The position numbers were made by a program, and so were the translations under genes. Positions 8,720 to 20,737 of a stretch of DNA of 49,067 nt are shown piece by piece. The stretch spans positions 1 to 49,067 of the forward strand of contig NZ_NTHN02000042.1 in NCBI RefSeq assembly GCF_002300555.2, written 5' to 3'. This DNA comes from Alloyangia mangrovi. Its GTDB lineage: Bacteria; Pseudomonadota; Alphaproteobacteria; Rhodobacterales; Rhodobacteraceae. The notes beneath the pieces are model-generated. The model ran no database searches. It had not been told where the DNA came from and was given only the letters and a program-made list of their open reading frames with translations. Positions within the stretch are counted from its first letter, which is position 1; each line of letters begins with the position of its first letter.

Positions 8720-9949
8720 TTACGACCGGTAATCGGCGTTGATGCTGATGTAGCCGTGGGTCAGGTCGCAGGTCCAGACGGTGGCGCTGCCCCGCCCGAG
8801 GCCGAGATCGACCGAGATGGTGATCTCCGGTGCCTTCATGAGCCGTGCACCATCTTCCTCGCGGTAGTCCGGCGAGCGCCAACCCTTTTCGGCCACCAGC
8901 ACGTCACCGAAGCGGATGGTGAGCAGGTCGCGGTCGGCGGCGGCGCCGGATTTGCCGATCGCCATGACGATGCGGCCCCAGTTCGGGTCCTCGCCGGCGA
9001 TGGCGGTCTTGACCAGCGGCGAGTTGGCGATCGCCATGGCGTGGGTGCGCGCATCGGCATCGCTGGCCGCGCCGGTCACCTCGACGGTGACGAACTTGGT
9101 CGCGCCCTCGCCGTCCTTCACCACCTGGTGAGCGAGGTCGAGGAAGACAGTCTCGAGCGCCTCGGCAAAGCCGCTGTCCGCCTCGGTCACCTCGACGCCC
9201 GAAGCGCCGGTGGCGCCCATGAGCAACGTGTCCGAGGTCGACGTGTCGCTGTCGACGGTGATGCAGTTGAAGCTGCGGTCGTTGATCTGGCTGACCAGTT
9301 TCTGCAGCAGCGGCTGCTCAACCTTCGCGTCGGTGAAGATGTAGACCAGCATGGTCGCCATGTCGGGCGCGATCATGCCCGAGCCCTTGGCGATGCCGGC
9401 GATCTTCACCGGCCCGCCCGGCAGCTCGACCGTGACGGTCGAGCCCTTGGGGAAGGTGTCGGTGGTCATGATCGCCTTGGCCGCGCCGGAGATGCCGGTC
9501 GCGTCGAGCGAGGAAACCAGCTCCTCCACCTTGGCGGTGATGCGCTCGTGCGGCAGCGGCTCGCCGATCACCCCGGTCGAGGAGGAGAAGACGCGCGCCT
9601 CGGGCAGGCCCGTCGCCGCGGCCACGGCCGAGGTCACCGCGCGGGTGGACTCGATGCCGTTGCGGCCGGTGAAGGCGTTGGAATTGCCCGAGTTCACGAT
9701 GATCGCCGCACCCTCGTCAGAGGCGGCGCCAATCTTGGCCTGGCAGTCGAGCACGGGGGCCGAGCGCGTCGCCGAGCGGGTGAAGACCCCCGCCATGGTG
9801 CTGCCTGCGTCGAGCAGGGCCAGCATGACGTCGGTGCGCCCCGCGTAGCGCACCCCCGCCGCGACGGAGGCGAAACGCACCCCCTCGATCACCGGCAGGT
9901 CGGGAAAGGCCGCAGGGGCCAGCGGGGAAACGGCGAGGGTCTTGGCCAC
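8720..9949 (-). CDS. argJ: Bifunctional glutamate N-acetyltransferase / N-acetylglutamate synthase ArgJ
   Basis: A 409-residue enzyme of arginine biosynthesis that transfers the acetyl group from N-acetylornithine to glutamate; bifunctional forms also use acetyl-CoA. It is an Ntn-type autoprocessed enzyme. The cleavage motif GMIAPDMATML is present, with the predicted nucleophile T199 after A198. Other family signatures are 'IIVNSGNSNAFTG' and the C-terminal 'DLTHGYISINADYRS'. The length is typical. Whether it is bifunctional cannot be told from sequence here. It starts directly after ppiC on the minus strand: the ATG end (9949) abuts the ppiC stop (9950). Confidence 0.96.
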   Translation of the reverse strand: MAKTLAVSPLAPAAFPDLPVIEGVRFASVAAGVRYAGRTDVMLALLDAGSTMAGVFTRSATRSAPVLDCQAKIGAASDEGAAIIVNSGNSNAFTGRNGIESTRAVTSAVAAATGLPEARVFSSSTGVIGEPLPHERITAKVEELVSSLDATGISGAAKAIMTTDTFPKGSTVTVELPGGPVKIAGIAKGSGMIAPDMATMLVYIFTDAKVEQPLLQKLVSQINDRSFNCITVDSDTSTSDTLLMGATGASGVEVTEADSGFAEALETVFLDLAHQVVKDGEGATKFVTVEVTGAASDADARTHAMAIANSPLVKTAIAGEDPNWGRIVMAIGKSGAAADRDLLTIRFGDVLVAEKGWRSPDYREEDGARLMKAPEITISVDLGLGRGSATVWTCDLTHGYISINADYRS

Positions 9950-10825
9950 TCAGTCCTCCAGCAGCTCGAGGTTGGACAGGATCGAGGGATCGACATCCCC
10001 CGAGGACTTGCGGGTGATCTCCGCGCCGGCCTCGGCTTCGTCCATATAGGCCGCCACGGCTTCCTGCTGCACCTGCTGCGAGAGCTGATCACGCACCTCG
10101 TCGAGCTTCGGCGCTTCCTTGGCGCGGGTCTCGTTGAGCTTGATCACGTGCCAGCCGAACTGGGTCTGCACCGGTGCGTCCGAGATCGCGCCCGGCTCCA
10201 TGCCCGCGACCGCCGTTTCGAAGGGCTCGACCATCATGCCCTTGCTGAACCAGCCGAGCTCGCCGCCGTTCGGGCCCGAGGGGCCGGTGGACTTCTCCTT
10301 GGCCACGGTGGCGAAATCGGCGCCGCCGTTCAGTTCCTCGATGATCGCCTTGGCCTCGTCTTCGCTTTCCACGAGGATGTGCGAGGCGTTGTACTCCTGC
10401 CCCTGATCGGCATCTGCGAACTGTGCGTCATAGGCGGCCTGCAGCGCCTCGTCGGTCACCGCGGCATCGGCCACGGCCGACACGGTCTCGGCGGCGAGCA
10501 GCGTACGGCGCTCGGTCTTCAGCGACAGGTCCACGCGCTTGGTCTCGACCGCCTTCTCGTCCTGCGCCAGCACTTCCTGCTGCACCAGTTGGTCGAGGAT
10601 GCCGTCCCAGAGCACGTCATCGCCAAGCTGCTGGTACTGCTCGGGCAGGCTGGCGCGCACGACCAGCATCTCGCCGAGGGTGATGTCCGTGCCGTTCACC
10701 GTTGCCACGACGGTGTCGGCGCTCAGCGCCTCGGTCTGCTCCGCGGCCTGATCCTGGGCGTGAAGGGGCAGCGCGAGGGTCAGGGCGAGCGCGGCCGCCC
10801 CCAGTGTGGTGAGGGTTTTGGGCAT
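9950..10825 (-). CDS. Periplasmic parvulin-type peptidyl-prolyl isomerase
   Basis: A 291-residue protein with a clear Sec signal peptide (MPKTLTTLGAAALALTLALP, predicted cleavage near LHA-QD). An N-terminal SurA-like helical chaperone region runs to about residue 135. The parvulin PPIase domain follows ('ASHILVESEDEAKAIIEEL' through 'FGWHVIKLNETR', about 145-240), then a Glu/Ala-rich tail. It is expected to help fold exported proteins in the periplasm. It is the first gene of the ppiC-argJ-mutT group and divergent from secA, a fitting neighbour for an export chaperone. Confidence 0.88.
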   Translation of the reverse strand: MPKTLTTLGAAALALTLALPLHAQDQAAEQTEALSADTVVATVNGTDITLGEMLVVRASLPEQYQQLGDDVLWDGILDQLVQQEVLAQDEKAVETKRVDLSLKTERRTLLAAETVSAVADAAVTDEALQAAYDAQFADADQGQEYNASHILVESEDEAKAIIEELNGGADFATVAKEKSTGPSGPNGGELGWFSKGMMVEPFETAVAGMEPGAISDAPVQTQFGWHVIKLNETRAKEAPKLDEVRDQLSQQVQQEAVAAYMDEAEAGAEITRKSSGDVDPSILSNLELLED

Positions 10826-10865
10826 CTAGGCGTCCTTCCAGTTGGCCGCCCGCCACCGGGCGGCG

Positions 10866-10894
10866 TTGACACTTACCGACCTGCCGCTTACATC
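10866..10894 (+). promoter_or_regulatory. Putative sigma70 promoter of secA
   Basis: Perfect -35 TTGACA (10866-10871), 17-base spacer, -10-like TACATC (10889-10894). The predicted leader to the secA start is about 110 bases. Confidence 0.6.
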
Positions 10895-11009
10895 GCCTGA
10901 AGGCTCTGCAAGGCCGGTCGTTCCCCTGTGTCATATGGGTTGAGTGCGAGGCGGGCAAGCGGATGCCTCACGCAGAACACGACTTTGTCAGACAGCACAG
11001 GCAGGCCAA

Positions 11010-13733
<2,724 letters not shown>

Positions 13734-13887
13734 CCGGGCAGCGCTGACATCGCAGACCGACTTTCCGGGGTGGGTCCGGGGCAAAAATGCCCCAGGCCCG
13801 CCCCGATGACTCCTCCCCATCGCCGCAACCATGCCTCTTTTGAAGGCCAGATTGTTTCCCGTACGAGTTCAGTTGTCGGGGACGATC

Positions 13888-14847
13888 ATGGGACGGATCA
13901 AGACCTACAGGCTTGCAGTTGTAACCCTCAGCGCAGCCGTCAGCATCGGTTTCGTGATGCAGCAGCACGACGCCCGCAGCCGAAGCGCCGGCGCGATGCA
14001 GATCGCGCAGATCGAGGACACTTCCTCGGCCCGACTGCCGGATCTCCCCTCTGATCGCGCCGCCGAGGCCAGCCTGCCCGCACCTCAGACGGTGCGCGCC
14101 GCTGCCGTGGCCGAGCCAGAGGCCACCCCGGCGACCCTTCCCGAAGAGACCGAGATCACCGCAGCCGATTGCTCGGTCGCCATGTCCGCGCGCACCGGCG
14201 CGGGAGCCATGGTCTCGCTCGACATCGTGGCGCCCTGCTTCGCCTCGGAGCGGGTGACGATCCACCACAACGGGTTGATGTTCACCGAGGTGACCCAGCC
14301 CGACGGCACGCTGCGTGTCGAGGTGCCCGCGCTGTCCGAGCGCGCGCTCTTCATCGCCTCCTTCGCCAATGGCGCCGGGGCGACCGCCATGGCCGAGGTC
14401 CCCGCCCTGCCCTTCTACGACCGTGTCGCGCTGCAATGGCGCGGCGAGAGCGGGCTGTCCCTGCACGCCAATGAATTCGGCGCGGCGGGGGACGAGGCGG
14501 GCCATGTCTGGGCCGCCGCCGCCGGCGATCTCACCCGCACCGCGCGCGGCGAGGGCGGCTTTATGACCCGGCTAGGCGATGCCGCCAGCCCCGAGGCGCG
14601 CATGGCCGAGGTCTATACTTTCCCCGCTGCCGCCGCGAAAACCGCCGGCGCCGTCACGCTCACCATCGAGGCCGAGATCACCGCGACCAATTGCGGTCGT
14701 GGGCTCGAGGCACAGACACTTGAGCATCGCCTGGGCGGCAGCCTGCGCGCCCGCGATCTTACGCTTTCCATGCCCGATTGCAGCGCCGCCGGTGACTTTC
14801 TGGTGTTGAAAAACCTGCTCGAAGACCTGAAGATCGCCGCCAACTAG
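13888..14847 (+). CDS. Exported or membrane-anchored protein of unknown function
   Basis: A 319-residue protein. One N-terminal hydrophobic segment ('LAVVTLSAAVSIGFVM', about residues 8-24) acts as signal or anchor, and a Pro/Ala/Glu-rich linker (to about residue 95) leads to a soluble domain. The domain has four cysteines in two likely pairs ('AADCSVAM' with 'VAPCFASE'; 'ATNCGRG' with 'MPDCSAAG'), suggesting disulfides in the periplasm. No catalytic motif is recognised. The ATG at 13888 is preferred over an earlier in-frame ATG at 13831 because it begins directly before the signal segment (MGRIKTYRL). It is followed after 22 bases by the solute-binding/OmpA fusion, so the two probably act together at the cell envelope. 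Confidence 0.72.
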   Translation: MGRIKTYRLAVVTLSAAVSIGFVMQQHDARSRSAGAMQIAQIEDTSSARLPDLPSDRAAEASLPAPQTVRAAAVAEPEATPATLPEETEITAADCSVAMSARTGAGAMVSLDIVAPCFASERVTIHHNGLMFTEVTQPDGTLRVEVPALSERALFIASFANGAGATAMAEVPALPFYDRVALQWRGESGLSLHANEFGAAGDEAGHVWAAAAGDLTRTARGEGGFMTRLGDAASPEARMAEVYTFPAAAAKTAGAVTLTIEAEITATNCGRGLEAQTLEHRLGGSLRARDLTLSMPDCSAAGDFLVLKNLLEDLKIAAN

Positions 14848-14869
14848 AACGAGCGGTCAAGAGGCCCCG

Positions 14870-16444
14870 ATGCGACAGGTCCGTGCGGCGATCATCGCCG
14901 CACTTTTCATTCCGGGCGCCCTATCGGGCCTCGTTTTCCCGACACAAGCCGCCGCTCAGGACGTCACCCTGCGCTCGCGGGACGGCGGCATCGAGCTGAG
15001 CGGCACCATGCTCGGCTTTGACGGCGAGTTCTACCGCATCGACAGCCGCTACGGCGAGCTGACCGTCGACAGCTCGGGCGTGCTCTGCGAGGGCGTCGGC
15101 TGCCCATCGCTGACCGATTTCGTCGCCGAGTTGCGCATCTCCGGCGCCGCCACCATGGGCGCGCTTCTCATGCCCGCGCTGATCGAGAGCTTCGCGCAGC
15201 GCAATGGATACGGCGCCGAGCCGGGCACGCTGGCCGAAGGCGGGACACGCTATTCCTTTACCGATGGCGACCGCGAGATAGGCCGGTTCGACATCGCCCC
15301 CTCGAGCACGGACGAGGGCTTTGCCGACCTGCTCGCCGACGAGGCCGATATCGTCGTCGCCCTGCGCGAGGTGCGCCCCGCCGAGCAAGAGCTTGCCCGG
15401 CAGGCCGGGCTCGGCGATCTGACGCAGCCCAACCGCAGCCGCGTGCTGGCTCTCGACGCGCTGGTGCCGGTGGTTGCGCCCGACAACCCGGTCACCGAGG
15501 TCTCGCTGCCGCATCTCGCGGGTGTGCTCTCAGGCCAAATCGACAACTGGCAGACCCTCGGCGGGCCGGACGCGCCGATCGTCCTGCACCTCCCGCGCGA
15601 GGGGTCGGGGCTGGTGCAGGCGCTTGAGGACCAGCTCCTGCAGCCGCCCGCGCTGACCCTGCGCAGCGCCGAGACCGTCCGCCACCAGAACGCGGCGGAC
15701 CTCGCGGCGGCGGTCTCCGAGGATGCGCTAGGCCTCGGATTCGTCAGCGCGGCCGAGGTCGGCAACAGCCGTCCTATCGTGCTGACCGGCAGCTGCGGAT
15801 TCCACCTGCGCGGCACCCGGCAGGCGATCAAGACCGAGGATTACCCGCTGACCATGCCGGTCTTCGTCTACATGCCCGCCCGCCGCCTGCCCAAGCTGGC
15901 CCGCGAATTTCTCGAGTTCACCCGCTCCGCCCCCGCGCAGATCGTCATCCGCCGCGCGGGGTTCGTCGACCAGACCCCCGAAGAGCTGCCGCTTGACGCG
16001 CAGGGCGACCGGCTTGCCAACGCCATCGCGGTTGCCGAGGGCGAGGTCGGGCTGACCGAACTGAAGCGGCTGGTCGACACGCTCGAGCCGATGCGGCGGC
16101 TGACCACCTCCTTCCGCTTCGAGGCAGGCTCCGCGGGGCTCGATGCGCAGTCCCGCTCGAACGTCCAGCAGCTCGCCCGGGCGCTGGAGGTGGGCGAGTA
16201 CGACGGCCGCACGCTGGTCTTCATCGGCTTCTCCGACGGACAGGGGCCGAGCGAGGGCAATCTGCAGATCGCCGGAGAGCGCGCCGCCTCGGTCCGCGAC
16301 GCGGTCATCGCTGCCGCCGAGGCCAGCGACCTTGCCGGCATCACGCTGGAGACCGACGCCTTTGGCGAAGCCATGCCCATGGCCTGCGACGACACGGTCT
16401 GGGGCCGGCAGGTGAACCGCCGCGTCGAGGTCTGGCTGCGCTAA
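14870..16444 (+). CDS. Periplasmic phosphate-type solute-binding domain fused to an OmpA-like domain
   Basis: A 524-residue protein with a Sec signal peptide (cleavage near TQAAAQ-DV). After a short N-terminal beta module with a Cys pair ('VLCEGVGC'), residues about 85-370 resemble a PstS-like binding protein ('LRISGAATMGALLMPALIES', 'ADIVVALREVRPAE'). The C-terminus (about 410-524) is an OmpA/MotB peptidoglycan-binding domain ('LVFIGFSDGQGPSEGNLQIA', 'RQVNRRVEVWLR'). No transport permease or ATPase is adjacent, so a sensing or wall-anchored ligand-capture role is more likely than classical uptake. That role is inference; the domain order is seen. It converges on radC with a 3-base gap. Confidence 0.82.
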   Translation: MRQVRAAIIAALFIPGALSGLVFPTQAAAQDVTLRSRDGGIELSGTMLGFDGEFYRIDSRYGELTVDSSGVLCEGVGCPSLTDFVAELRISGAATMGALLMPALIESFAQRNGYGAEPGTLAEGGTRYSFTDGDREIGRFDIAPSSTDEGFADLLADEADIVVALREVRPAEQELARQAGLGDLTQPNRSRVLALDALVPVVAPDNPVTEVSLPHLAGVLSGQIDNWQTLGGPDAPIVLHLPREGSGLVQALEDQLLQPPALTLRSAETVRHQNAADLAAAVSEDALGLGFVSAAEVGNSRPIVLTGSCGFHLRGTRQAIKTEDYPLTMPVFVYMPARRLPKLAREFLEFTRSAPAQIVIRRAGFVDQTPEELPLDAQGDRLANAIAVAEGEVGLTELKRLVDTLEPMRRLTTSFRFEAGSAGLDAQSRSNVQQLARALEVGEYDGRTLVFIGFSDGQGPSEGNLQIAGERAASVRDAVIAAAEASDLAGITLETDAFGEAMPMACDDTVWGRQVNRRVEVWLR

Positions 16445-16447
16445 GGC

Positions 16448-17213
16448 TCAGAGCAGCCCCTCGGCGCGGAAGCTCAGCTCGCGCGAGCGGCCGATCACCA
16501 GGTGGTCGTGCAGGGTGATGCCCAGAGCCTCCGCCGCGATGCGGATCTGCTCGGTCATCTGTACGTCTGCATCGCTGGGAGTGGGATCGCCCGAGGGGTG
16601 GTTGTGGACGAGGATGAGCGCGCTGGCGTTCAGTTCCAGCGCGCGTTTCACCACCTCGCGCGGGTAGACCGGCACGTGGTCCACCGTGCCGCGCGCCTGC
16701 GGTTCGTCGGCAATCAGCACGTTCTTGCGGTCGAGGAAGAGCACGCGGAACTGCTCGGTGTCGCGGTGCGCCATGGCGGTCTGGCAATAGTCCAGCAGCG
16801 CCTCCCACGAGCTGACCACCTGCCGCTGCAACACCCGACTGCGGGCGAGCCGGTGCGCCGCCGCCTCGACGATCTTCAGCTCGGTCACCACGGCATCGCC
16901 CACCCCGTCGACGTCGCGCAACCGGGCGGGCGGAGCCGAAACCACCGCGTTGAAATCGCCGAAATGCTCGATCAGGCGGCGGGCGAGCGGTTTCATGTCC
17001 TGTCGGGGGATGGCGCGGAACAGCAGCAGCTCCAGCAGCTCGTAGTCGGGCACGGCATCAGCCCCCCCCGGTGAGGAACCGATCCCTCAGGCGCCTTCTG
17101 TGGTCGCGAATGTAGGACGGAAGTGCCCGCCCGCCGTGCGCGGGGCGCAGCGGCACCTCGTCGCGTGCAAAGAGCGAGGGCTGGCTGTCGGAGAAATGGC
17201 GCGGTGGGCTCAT
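16448..17213 (-). CDS. radC: RadC-family JAMM protein, frameshifted at a C run
   Basis: The main frame (16448-17053) holds the RadC core: a helix-hairpin-helix part and the JAB/MPN+ metal motif 'LVHNHPSGDPTPSDAD'. The N-terminal part ('RDHRRRLRDRFLTGG') lies in another frame starting at ATG 17213-17211. The two join at eight C on the plus strand (17062-17069). With one base removed, the protein reads ...FLTGGADAVPDYELLEL..., exactly the expected family sequence, giving 254 residues. RadC was named for DNA repair, but its role is disputed; it has the fold of a zinc metalloprotease-like enzyme. The shift is probably a sequencing error. Confidence 0.88.
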
Positions 17214-17306
17214 GCGCCCAGGGTGGCGCCAGCACGGTTAGAAAAGCGTTAATCCACGCGCGCGAGGCGCTGGCCGCCACACACCCCGCAGCCTCTCCGC
17301 AAATGA

Positions 17307-17334
17307 AAGCGGCGCGGAAATTTCCGCGCCGCTT
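17307..17334 (-). terminator. 28-base perfect palindrome downstream of dnaJ, probable terminator
   Basis: AAGCGGCGCGGAAA/TTTCCGCGCCGCTT is perfectly self-complementary. On the minus strand it lies about 23 bases after the dnaJ stop and is followed by TCATTTG, so it could end the dnaJ transcript. The T tract is poor. Confidence 0.5.
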
Positions 17335-17356
17335 CCGATTCCTGCGAAAAGGCCGA

Positions 17357-18505
17357 TCAGCCCTTCATCGAGTCCCAGAACCCTTTCACCGAAGAGAAGA
17401 AGCTCTTCGATTCCGGGTTGTTGTCCTCGGACTGGTCCTCGAACTCGCGCAGAAGCTCCTTCTGGCGCGAGGTGAGGTTCACCGGCGTCTCGACCGCCAG
17501 CTCGATGAACATGTCCCCGGCCGCGCCGCCGCGCAGGGCGGGCATGCCCTTGCCACGCAGGCGCATCTGGCGACCGGACTGGCTGCCCGAGGGGATCTTC
17601 ACGCGGCTGCGGCCGCCGTCGATGGTCGGCACCTCGATGTCGCCGCCAAGCGCGGCGGTGGTCATCGACACCGGCACGCGGCAATGCAGCTCGGTGCCCT
17701 CGCGCTCGAAGATCCCGTGCTTCTTCACCTCTATGAAGATGTAGAGATCCCCCGGAGGCCCGCCGCGCATACCCGCCTCGCCTTCGCCGGCAAGACGGAT
17801 GCGGGTGCCAGTCTCGACCCCCGCCGGGATGTTCACCGACAGCGAGCGCTCCTTCTGCACACGGCCCAGGCCGCCACAGGACGCGCAGGGGTTCTTGATG
17901 ATCTGCCCGAGACCCGAGCAGGTCGGACAGGTGCGCTCGACGGTGAAGAAGCCCTGTGTCGCACGGACCTTGCCCATGCCCGAACAGGTCGGACAGGTCA
18001 CCGGCTCGGCGCCACCTTCGGCACCCGAACCATGGCATTCGCCGCATTGCACCGAGGTCGGCACGTTGATCGTCTTCTGCAGGCCGCCGTAGGCGTCCTC
18101 GAGCGTCACGCGAAGGTTGTAGCGCAGGTCTGCGCCGCGCGCCGCGCGCTGGCGTCCGCCGCCACCGCGGCCGCCGCCCATGAAGTCGCCGAAGAGATCG
18201 TCGAAGACGTCGGAGAAGGCCGAGGCGAAATCGCCCTGCTGGCCGAAGCCACCGCCGGGACGTCCGCCGCCCATGCCACCCTCAAAGGCCGCATGGCCGT
18301 AGCGGTCATAGGCTGCCTTCTTGTCGGCGTCCTTGAGAACCTCGTAGGCCTCATTGATTTCCTTGAACTGAGCTTCCGCGTCAGGGTTGTCCGCGTTCCG
18401 GTCGGGGTGAAGTTCCTTCGCTTTCTTGCGATAGCCCTTCTTGATCTCGTCCGCGGAGGCCCCTTTGGCGACGCCGAGCAGCTCGTAATAGTCACGCTTG
18501 GACAT
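17357..18505 (-). CDS. dnaJ: Molecular chaperone DnaJ
   Basis: A 382-residue Hsp40 co-chaperone that delivers substrates to DnaK and stimulates its ATPase. The J domain carries HPD at residues 33-35 ('[11 protein letters not shown]'). A Gly/Phe-rich linker follows (about 75-115, '[15 protein letters not shown]'). Four CxxCxGxG zinc modules come next ([32 protein letters not shown]), then the C-terminal substrate-binding domains. It lies 76 bases after dnaK on the same strand, with a strong hairpin between them that should lower its expression relative to dnaK. AGGAGG-like sequence (AAGGAGGGC) precedes the ATG. Confidence 0.97.
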   Translation of the reverse strand: MSKRDYYELLGVAKGASADEIKKGYRKKAKELHPDRNADNPDAEAQFKEINEAYEVLKDADKKAAYDRYGHAAFEGGMGGGRPGGGFGQQGDFASAFSDVFDDLFGDFMGGGRGGGGRQRAARGADLRYNLRVTLEDAYGGLQKTINVPTSVQCGECHGSGAEGGAEPVTCPTCSGMGKVRATQGFFTVERTCPTCSGLGQIIKNPCASCGGLGRVQKERSLSVNIPAGVETGTRIRLAGEGEAGMRGGPPGDLYIFIEVKKHGIFEREGTELHCRVPVSMTTAALGGDIEVPTIDGGRSRVKIPSGSQSGRQMRLRGKGMPALRGGAAGDMFIELAVETPVNLTSRQKELLREFEDQSEDNNPESKSFFSSVKGFWDSMKG

Positions 18506-18531
18506 ACATGCCCTCCTTGGCCCGGAACAGA

Positions 18532-18562
18532 AAAGGGCCGGTCCGGCATCCGGACCGGCCCC
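18532..18562 (-). terminator. Hairpin terminator or attenuator between dnaK and dnaJ
   Basis: On the minus strand GGGCCGGTCCGG-ATG-CCGGACCGGCCC (12-bp perfect stem, 3-base loop) is followed by TTTTC. It sits 19 bases after the dnaK stop and before the dnaJ ribosome-binding site, so it probably allows only partial read-through. Confidence 0.8.
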
Positions 18563-18581
18563 CGTCTGGTTCCGCTATGGC

Positions 18582-20516
18582 TTAGCTGCGCTTGCGGTCG
18601 TCGAGGTCTTCGAAGTCCGCGTCCACGATGTTGTCGTCATCCGACGGGCCCGACTTGTCGCCGGTGTCGTCGACATCGGCTTCGGGAGCGGAGTCGCCCG
18701 CCTCGGCCTGTGCCTTGTAGATCGCCTCGCCCAGACGCATGGCCACTTCGGTCACGTTCTGGATGCCGGACTTGAGCTTCTCGCCGGTGATGTCGCTCTT
18801 CTCGAGGTCATCCTTGAGCGCGGCAATCGCCAGCTCGATGGCTTCGATGGTCGACGGGTCGACCTTGTCGCCATGCTCCTCGATCGATTTCTCGGTCGAG
18901 TGGATGAGGCTCTCGGCCTGGTTGCGGGCCTCGACCAGCTCCTTGCGCTTGCCATCCGCCTCGGCATTCTCCTCGGCGTCCTTGACCATGCGCTCGATGT
19001 CCTCGTCGGTGAGGCCACCCGAAGCCTGGATGGTGATCTTCTGTTCCTTGCCGGTGCCCTTGTCCTTGGCCGACACGGAGACGATGCCGTTGGCATCGAT
19101 GTCGAAGGTCACCTCGATCTGCGGCATGCCGCGCGGTGCCGGCGGGATGTTCTCGAGGTTGAACTGGCCGAGCAGCTTGTTGTCGGCCGCCATCTCGCGC
19201 TCACCCTGGAAGACGCGGATCGTCACGGCCGACTGGTTGTCCTCGGCGGTGGAGAAAATCTGCGACTTCTTGGTCGGGATCGTGGTGTTGCGGTCGATCA
19301 GGCGGGTGAACACGCCGCCCAGCGTCTCAATGCCGAGGCTCAGCGGAGTCACGTCGAGAAGGACCACGTCCTTCACGTCACCCTGCAGCACGCCGGCCTG
19401 GATGGCGGCGCCCATGGCAACCACTTCGTCCGGGTTCACGCCCTTGTGCGGCTCCTTGCCGAAGAACTTGGTTACCTCTTCAATAACCTTCGGCATGCGG
19501 GTCTGACCACCAACGAGGACGACCTCGTCGATCTCTTCCTTCGAGATGCCGGCGTCCTTGAGAGCGGCCGCGCAGGGCTTCAGCGAGGCCTTGATCAGGT
19601 CGCCTACGAGGCTTTCCAGCTTGGCGCGGGTCAGTTTCATGACCATGTGCAGCGGCTGACCGTTCGAACCCATCGAGATGAACGGCTGGTTGATCTCGGT
19701 CTGGCTCGAGCTCGACAGCTCGATCTTGGCCTTCTCGGCAGCTTCCTTGAGACGCTGCAGGGCCATCTTGTCCTTGGTCAGGTCGACCGAGTGCTCTTTC
19801 CGGAACTCGTCCGCCAGGTAGTTGACGATCCGCATGTCGAAGTCTTCACCGCCGAGGAACGTGTCGCCGTTGGTGGATTTCACTTCGAAGAGACCGTCGT
19901 CGATCTCGAGGATGGTCACGTCGAAGGTGCCGCCGCCGAGGTCATAGACCGCGATGGTCTTCGATTCTTTCTTGTCGAGGCCGTAGGCCAGCGCAGCCGC
20001 GGTCGGCTCGTTGATGATGCGCAGCACTTCGAGGCCGGCGATCTTGCCGGCGTCCTTGGTGGCCTGACGCTGGGCGTCGTTGAAGTAGGCCGGGACCGTG
20101 ATGACGGCCTGGGTCACTTCCTCGCCGAGGTAGCTCTCGGCGGTTTCCTTCATCTTGCCGAGGATGAAGGCAGAGATTTGCGACGGGGAGTATTTCTCAC
20201 CCTTGGCTTCAACCCAGGCGTCGCCATTGCCGCCGTCCACGATCTTGTAGGGGACGATGTTCTGGTCCTTGGTCACTTCCGCATCGGTGGTGCGGCGGCC
20301 AATCAGACGCTTCACGGCGAAGATGGTGGCTTCCGGGTTGGTCACGGCCTGCCGCTTGGCGGGCTGGCCGACGAGGCGTTCGTCGTCGGTGAAGGCGACG
20401 ATCGACGGGGTGGTACGTGCGCCTTCGGCGTTTTCAATCACGCGAGCCTGGCTGCCGTCCATGATGGCGACGCAGGAGTTCGTGGTGCCGAGGTCGATAC
20501 CGATCACTTTGCCCAT
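18582..20516 (-). CDS. dnaK: Molecular chaperone DnaK (Hsp70)
   Basis: A 644-residue Hsp70. The N-terminal ATPase has phosphate-loop signatures ('[17 protein letters not shown]', '[19 protein letters not shown]', '[13 protein letters not shown]'). The substrate-binding domain ('[17 protein letters not shown]') and helical lid follow, with an acidic tail that ends with basic residues. The ATG at 20516-20514 is chosen because it begins the conserved [12 protein letters not shown] and is preceded by AAAAGGGA; the frame is open 14 codons further upstream without family support. Under the RpoH-type promoter at 20633-20661. Divergent from alkB. Confidence 0.97.
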   Translation of the reverse strand: MGKVIGIDLGTTNSCVAIMDGSQARVIENAEGARTTPSIVAFTDDERLVGQPAKRQAVTNPEATIFAVKRLIGRRTTDAEVTKDQNIVPYKIVDGGNGDAWVEAKGEKYSPSQISAFILGKMKETAESYLGEEVTQAVITVPAYFNDAQRQATKDAGKIAGLEVLRIINEPTAAALAYGLDKKESKTIAVYDLGGGTFDVTILEIDDGLFEVKSTNGDTFLGGEDFDMRIVNYLADEFRKEHSVDLTKDKMALQRLKEAAEKAKIELSSSSQTEINQPFISMGSNGQPLHMVMKLTRAKLESLVGDLIKASLKPCAAALKDAGISKEEIDEVVLVGGQTRMPKVIEEVTKFFGKEPHKGVNPDEVVAMGAAIQAGVLQGDVKDVVLLDVTPLSLGIETLGGVFTRLIDRNTTIPTKKSQIFSTAEDNQSAVTIRVFQGEREMAADNKLLGQFNLENIPPAPRGMPQIEVTFDIDANGIVSVSAKDKGTGKEQKITIQASGGLTDEDIERMVKDAEENAEADGKRKELVEARNQAESLIHSTEKSIEEHGDKVDPSTIEAIELAIAALKDDLEKSDITGEKLKSGIQNVTEVAMRLGEAIYKAQAEAGDSAPEADVDDTGDKSGPSDDDNIVDADFEDLDDRKRS

Positions 20517-20632
20517 GATTCGATCCCTTTTCCAATTCAAGGCGATGACGCGAGGCATACGGACCCGTTACGGCATCCAGCCCCGCTTGTTGAAGAAGCC
20601 GTCCGGCGGGGGCCTCGCGGCGTTCGAAGGGT

Positions 20633-20661
20633 ATATAAGGAGGGGGTTTGAGCCCTGCAAG
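20633..20661 (-). promoter_or_regulatory. Alphaproteobacterial RpoH (sigma32) promoter of dnaK
   Basis: On the minus strand CTTG (20661-20658), 18 bases, then CTTATAT (20639-20633), which matches CYTATNT of the alphaproteobacterial heat-shock consensus. It lies about 115 bases before the dnaK start. Strong positional and sequence fit. Confidence 0.72.
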
Positions 20662-20737
20662 CGGCCTTGGCGGGGCTTTGCCTGCATTTGCCGGGATTTT
20701 CTTTGCACGTCGCCACGGAATGCCCGACAAGAAGGCC

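Noticed and set aside
13778-13793. GGGGCA-AAAA-TGCCCC hairpin after secA
   Set aside because: Only 6 bp and followed by AGGCCC, not T; too weak to call as terminator.
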